Source: Bog-473 sp963704355 (GTDB lineage: Bacteria > Actinomycetota > Acidimicrobiia > Acidimicrobiales > RAAP-2). From it: a stretch of DNA of 64,000 nt. The stretch lies in contig OY969891.1 in assembly GCA_963704355.1 (NCBI GenBank), positions 1,550,001 to 1,614,000 on the forward strand, read 5' to 3'. Positions 60,617-64,000 of the stretch are shown here, piece by piece; position 1 is the stretch's first letter, and every line of letters starts with the position of its first letter. The notes under the pieces were generated by a model. That model did no database searches, was not told the DNA's origin, and worked only from the letters and a program-made list of their open reading frames with translations. The translations under genes and the position numbers were made by a program.

Positions 60617-61615
60617 TCAATCCTTAGGCAGGCTCCGGGGAAGTCCGAAGCGCCTGAGGACATCCGTGCCGATGAAGTGCGTCAAAGACGCCACCCTGTG
60701 GTCGGAGAGGGTCAGGACAACCAGCCCGAGCGCACGCGCGATACCAGCATGAGGATCGCCAAGGTAATAGGCGAAGGCGGGCTGATGATTGGCTGCAGTC
60801 GGGACGACCTTGAGCTCGTTACCCCAGAACCCTTGAACTTGTAGGAACTCGGCGATCACCGAGCGACGTCGCACCTCGACGATAGACGGTGGCATGATAA
60901 TTCGCGCGTCGTCCGTAAGAAGCATGACGATTGTGTCGATGTCACATCGCTCCCATGCTGAAACGAACTGATCGACGACCTCAAAATCGCGCTGGGAGAG
61001 TGGGACAGCCACGCTGTCGGCGTCCCGGAAGAGGCGAAAGGCTGCCCGCGCGCGCTGTAGGGCGCTATTGACCGATGCTTGAGTCGTGTCGAGGGACCCC
61101 GCAACTTCTGCAGTCGAGAATCCAAGAACGTCCCGAAGAATTAGAATCGCTCGTTGTCGAGCCGGCAACTGTTGTAGCGCAGCCACGAAGGAAAGCGCGA
61201 CGGACTCTCGCACGTCGTAGATCGCCTCTGGTCCGAGAGTGACCTCACCGATCAAGGCGTCAGGATAGGGCTCGAGCCACCAAGGCTCATCCGAAGGTAT
61301 TGCTTTTGCGAATGGCGAATTCGATCTAGGCATGGGCGAAACCTTTGGCCGTCGGGAGGAGTCTCGGAGGAAGTCGAGGCAGCGATTGGTGGCGATGCGA
61401 TATAGCCACGCTCTGAGGAGCCGCCCATCGAATCGTGGAAGTGCTTGCCACGCCGAGAGGAAGGCTTCTTGGACGACGTCTTCGGCGTCTTGTAAGGATC
61501 CGAGGATCCGATAGCAATGCAACTGAAGTTCGCCGCGATAGGGGTCGACCAGCTCGCGGAAAGCCTCTCCGTCACCAGCCTTCGCGCGCGCAAGGGTCGT
61601 GTCCAGCATGTTCAT
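60617..61615 (-). CDS. ECF sigma factor with SnoaL-like C-terminal domain
   Basis: A sigma-70 factor of about 332 aa (ATG 61609, two codons later, has the better-spaced GGAGAGG). Region 2: VDPYRGELQLHCYRILGSLQDAEDVVQEAFLSAW. Region 4: LPARQRAILILRDVLGFSTAEVA. The C-terminal 130 residues (SAWERCDIDTIVMLLTDDARIIMPP) are SnoaL/NTF2-like, as in the SigG/ECF41-related group, where the tail modulates activity. Such factors often sit beside an SDR, as with 62179, which may be its target or partner. Confidence 0.88.
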   Translation of the reverse strand: MNMLDTTLARAKAGDGEAFRELVDPYRGELQLHCYRILGSLQDAEDVVQEAFLSAWQALPRFDGRLLRAWLYRIATNRCLDFLRDSSRRPKVSPMPRSNSPFAKAIPSDEPWWLEPYPDALIGEVTLGPEAIYDVRESVALSFVAALQQLPARQRAILILRDVLGFSTAEVAGSLDTTQASVNSALQRARAAFRLFRDADSVAVPLSQRDFEVVDQFVSAWERCDIDTIVMLLTDDARIIMPPSIVEVRRRSVIAEFLQVQGFWGNELKVVPTAANHQPAFAYYLGDPHAGIARALGLVVLTLSDHRVASLTHFIGTDVLRRFGLPRSLPKD

Positions 61616-62178
61616 CCTCTCCGAAATGAGCCCTCATAAGTTCAACGCCATAGGAGCCCCGAATTAATCGGGCCAACGCCAATTCCCTGATGGTCGTCCC
61701 AGATCGGGGCGCCCCGAAACGCATGGCTGACCACGAAGAGCAAGATTGTTCGGAGGGACGAGCCGAGCAATTGGAGGGCCTCCACGAGACGTCTGATGTC
61801 CCAGATTCCCTTGTTGGGGACTCCAACACGCACCTTAGCGAAGTGGCGCTGTCCGTTTCTCGTGCTGGGTCAGCGACTGATACCACGCTATTAGTTCGTC
61901 GCGCTCGCCAGTCGAAGGCCGATCGGATACCGATGCGCCAGCCTGAAACGATCTAAGAAAAATTCCCGAAGGCCGATGATTCTGATTTCCCACGGCGTTG
62001 AACTTCTTAGAGCTTTGCTCGAGATGTTGAGGAAAGAAGGATCCGGGCCTTCTATTGCCAGAGAAGTTGATCATCGAACTTCAAGCAGCGATCCAAACAC
62101 ATGCCCGACTGAAAAGGGGAGAGAAAAGTCGTCATAGACGGACCGAGACGAATAAGACGATCTGAAAGGAAGCCGAGA
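61616..62178 (+). other. Uncoded stretch between sigma factor and SDR genes
   Basis: About 560 bp, lower in GC than its flanks, holding the divergent promoters. Open frames on both strands have no ribosome site or family motif. The last part (GAAAGGAAGCC) provides the ribosome site for the SDR at 62179. No RNA gene or repeat recognised. Confidence 0.45.
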
Positions 62179-62904
62179 ATGACAATCGCAGACAAGACGG
62201 TCCTGGTGACCGGGGCCAACCGCGGAATAGGGCGAGCGTTGGTCGAAGAAGCTTTGAGGAGAGGTGCGCGCCAAGTGTACGCAGGCACGCGCAACGCCTT
62301 GACCGAGCTGGATGGACGAGTCACGCCCGTGATTCTGGACGTCACGGACGCGGCGCAGATTCAAGCCGCTGTTGAAAGAGTCGAGTCTCTCGACATCCTC
62401 ATCAACAACGCAGGTGTCGCACTTTTCGACAACCTGAGTGATCGTTCCGCGATCGAACAGCACTTGGCCGTCAACCTTTTCGGCACCTACGAGGTGACCC
62501 GGGCCTTCTTACCGTTGCTGCGCCGATCCCGCGGCGCGATCGTCAACAACGTGTCGATGATGGCGCTTGCCCCCTTCCCGGTCACTCCGGCCTACGCGAT
62601 CTCGAAGGCGGCATCGTTCAACCTGACCCAGTCGCTGCGCGCGCTTCTGGTCTGGCAGGGTGTGACCGTCCATGCCGTTCTGACCGGGCCCACGGACACC
62701 GACATGACCCGAGGCTTCGACATCCCGAAGGTTTCGCCGCAGTCGGTTGCCCGAGGCATCTTGGACGGGGTGGAGCACGGCGAGGAGGACATCTTCCCCG
62801 ATCCGATGTCGGAGTCCATGGCGGAGAGCTGGTGCAGTGGTGCGGCCAAGGCGTTCGAACACGAGTTCGCTGCCTTCGTAGCGCCAGAGGCCGTCGGCGC
62901 GTAG
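62179..62904 (+). CDS. Short-chain dehydrogenase/reductase
   Basis: A 241-aa classical-type SDR. The cofactor loop is TGANRGIG at 11-18, the structural NNAG is present, and the triad is Ser126, Tyr139 and Lys143 (YAISK). The C-terminus is short. It uses NAD(P)H on an unknown alcohol/ketone. A stretch of its N-terminus resembles the SDR fragment at 60149. Divergent from the sigma-factor gene, which could control it. Confidence 0.88.
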   Translation: MTIADKTVLVTGANRGIGRALVEEALRRGARQVYAGTRNALTELDGRVTPVILDVTDAAQIQAAVERVESLDILINNAGVALFDNLSDRSAIEQHLAVNLFGTYEVTRAFLPLLRRSRGAIVNNVSMMALAPFPVTPAYAISKAASFNLTQSLRALLVWQGVTVHAVLTGPTDTDMTRGFDIPKVSPQSVARGILDGVEHGEEDIFPDPMSESMAESWCSGAAKAFEHEFAAFVAPEAVGA

Positions 62905-63078
62905 TCAACCGGCGGACGCGGTGCGACACCGGGTCGGCCCGACGCTGACGAACCGAGCGCACTTGGGATAAGCCTCGACCGGAGTTGTCCTACCACACCC
63001 ACCCGAGGGCGACTCAACCCTGGATCCCCGGTCCCGGGCATAGAACTCACTCCCAAATCAACAGAAATGGAGGAAGTC

Positions 63079-63516
63079 ATGAATGCTCAAAGCTTCACCG
63101 CCACGTTCACGGTAGATCAATCTCCTGAAGAGGTTTTTGCTGCCATCAACAATGTTCGTGGATGGTGGTCAGGAGACATTGAAGGCAGCACCGACAAGCT
63201 CGGCGAAGAGTGGACCTACCGATACAAGGACATTCACTACTCCAAGCAGAAGGTCACCGAGCTGATCCCGGGCAAAAGGGTTGCTTGGCAAGTGCTGGAC
63301 GGCTACCTCAATTTTGTCGAGGACAAAGAGGAGTGGACTGGCACGGACATCACCTTCGACATCACGAAGGAAGGGGACAAGACCAGCGTCCGGTTCACCC
63401 ACTTGGGCTTGGTTCCCGATTTCGAGTGCTTCGACAACTGTTCGAACGCGTGGGGCTTTTACATCGGGCGCAGTTTGCGGAGCTTGATCACCGCCGGCGA
63501 GGGCCAGCCAAACTAG
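63079..63516 (+). CDS. SRPBCC/AHSA1-family protein
   Basis: ATG 63079 follows GGAGGAAG; gives 145 aa. FTATFTVDQSPEEVFAAINNVRGWWSGDIEG is the start of the START-like helix-grip fold, with VAWQVLDGYLNFVEDKEEWTGTDITFDI and TSVRFTHLGLVPDFECFDNCSNAWGFYIG completing an AHSA1-like pattern. Such proteins bind hydrophobic ligands or act as co-chaperones. It ends module C-D just before repeat copy D. Confidence 0.82.
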   Translation: MNAQSFTATFTVDQSPEEVFAAINNVRGWWSGDIEGSTDKLGEEWTYRYKDIHYSKQKVTELIPGKRVAWQVLDGYLNFVEDKEEWTGTDITFDITKEGDKTSVRFTHLGLVPDFECFDNCSNAWGFYIGRSLRSLITAGEGQPN

Positions 63517-63649
63517 AAGAATCTTTGGGCTCATGGCGCCTGCACCCAGGTAGTCCGTTCGGCGCGCCATGAGCCTCGGATCCTCGTGAGATCGATCAGC
63601 AATCCCGACGTGATCATCACCGATCCGCAAATGGGCGCAACCAGAGCCT

Positions 63650-63830
63650 CTCCAGCGTGACCTTACGTGACCTTATCGAGAGGGATGGGGAGGGATCGTG
63701 AGGGGACCTGAAGGGACCGCAACGCCGCTACAAGGCATCTGCTTTGAAAGGGCCTGGTCAAAACACCGAGAGCCACACTTTCGCAATGTAGAGGCCGAGG
63801 GTTCAAATCCCTTCACCTCCACCGTGTGAT
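63650..63830 (+). repeat. Att-like long repeat, copy D (short)
   Basis: Contains the direct repeats GTGACCTTAC/GTGACCTTAT at 63657-63676, the purine-rich block, an imperfect ACAAGG/CCTGGT stem, and a tRNA 3' half ending CACCTCCACC. The upstream block of the other copies is missing, and downstream the sequence differs at once (GTGTGATGTCG). It would mark the right end of module C-D. Confidence 0.7.
63778..63823 (+). tRNA. tRNA-Ala(CGC)-like 3' half, copy D (partial)
   Basis: TTCGCAA loop, TGTAG stem strand, AGGCC, T-arm GAGGG/TTCAAAT/CCCTT (loop changed from TTCGAGT), acceptor CACCTCC, A73, and only two bases of CCA. The 5' half is absent. The T-loop TTCAAAT is still a valid tRNA loop. Confidence 0.65.
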
Positions 63831-64000
63831 GTCGCGGATCATCGCGGGACGTCCGAACCCTCACGAACCCTATAACGGGGGAGACCGCTCGGCTGATAGC
63901 GCCGCGTCGTGTCCAAGGTGAGCTGGCGCAAGAGTTTGCAGTCAAAGGTGACAATGCGGACGTCGAGATCCGCGACGTAAAGGCGGATCCGTGTTCCCTT

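Noticed and set aside
1..64000. CRISPR array, rRNA or insertion sequence with transposase
   Set aside because: No regularly spaced short repeats, no rRNA-like conserved blocks and no transposase-like ORF (DDE or serine type) were seen on either strand.

Overview
The window comes from a GC-rich actinobacterium. The signs are GTG starts throughout, ATGA/GTGA gene overlaps, a conjugation apparatus of the actinobacterial SCO6880/ArdC/TraG kind, PucR and LAL-type LuxR regulators, an MEDS protein, and many epoxide hydrolases of the EHN type. The class cannot be fixed from the sequence; Acidimicrobiia or a relative is my guess. There is no rRNA, no complete tRNA and no CRISPR array. Almost all of the window looks like accessory DNA.

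Layout. (1) 0.1-8.1 kb: co-oriented type IV secretion/conjugation genes (peptidoglycan hydrolase, small membrane protein, VirB8-position anchored protein, VirB6/TrbL-like channel, SCO6880-like protein, VirB4-like ATPase). (2) 8.6-14.7 kb: a block of unrelated cargo genes on both strands (GNAT, PPOX-fold, HIT, HAD, AroE-like, ClpN-like, APH-like kinase, helical orphan). (3) 14.75-19.8 kb: conjugation backbone resumes (ArdC-like antirestriction protein, VirD4/TraG coupling protein, HNH, small orphans, Xis-like HTH). Neither relaxase nor integrase is in the window. (4) 20.0-25.1 kb: orphan genes, including an HNH-like protein and two with degenerate nuclease-like motifs. (5) 25.3-64 kb: three modules bounded by four copies of a repeat of up to about 450 bp. 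Each copy carries the 3' half of a tRNA that reads as tRNA-Ala(CGC), starting in the anticodon loop, and a pair of 10-bp direct repeats resembling integrase arm sites.

Module A-B (25.8-29.1 kb) has an IlvD/Edd dehydratase, PRC-barrel proteins and gene fragments. Module B-C (29.8-59.3 kb) is a catabolic island. It has three regulators (LAL-LuxR, PucR, MEDS) and a five-gene toluene/alkene-type diiron monooxygenase (A-B-C-D-E) with no reductase gene. It also has three paralogous epoxide hydrolases, MsrB/MsrA, VOC proteins, enoyl-CoA hydratase, a cNMP-domain/TrxR-like flavoprotein, LemA/HtpX-like proteins, a carboxylesterase and a PoxB-like ThDP enzyme. A plausible combined role is oxidation of an alkene or arene to an epoxide, hydrolysis to a diol, and repair of oxidative damage; that is inference. 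Module C-D (60.1-63.5 kb) has an ECF sigma factor with a SnoaL-like tail, an SDR and an SRPBCC protein. Broken genes (TetR, DUF4386-like, sigma factor, SDR) lie next to the repeat copies, consistent with repeated site-specific integration and decay.
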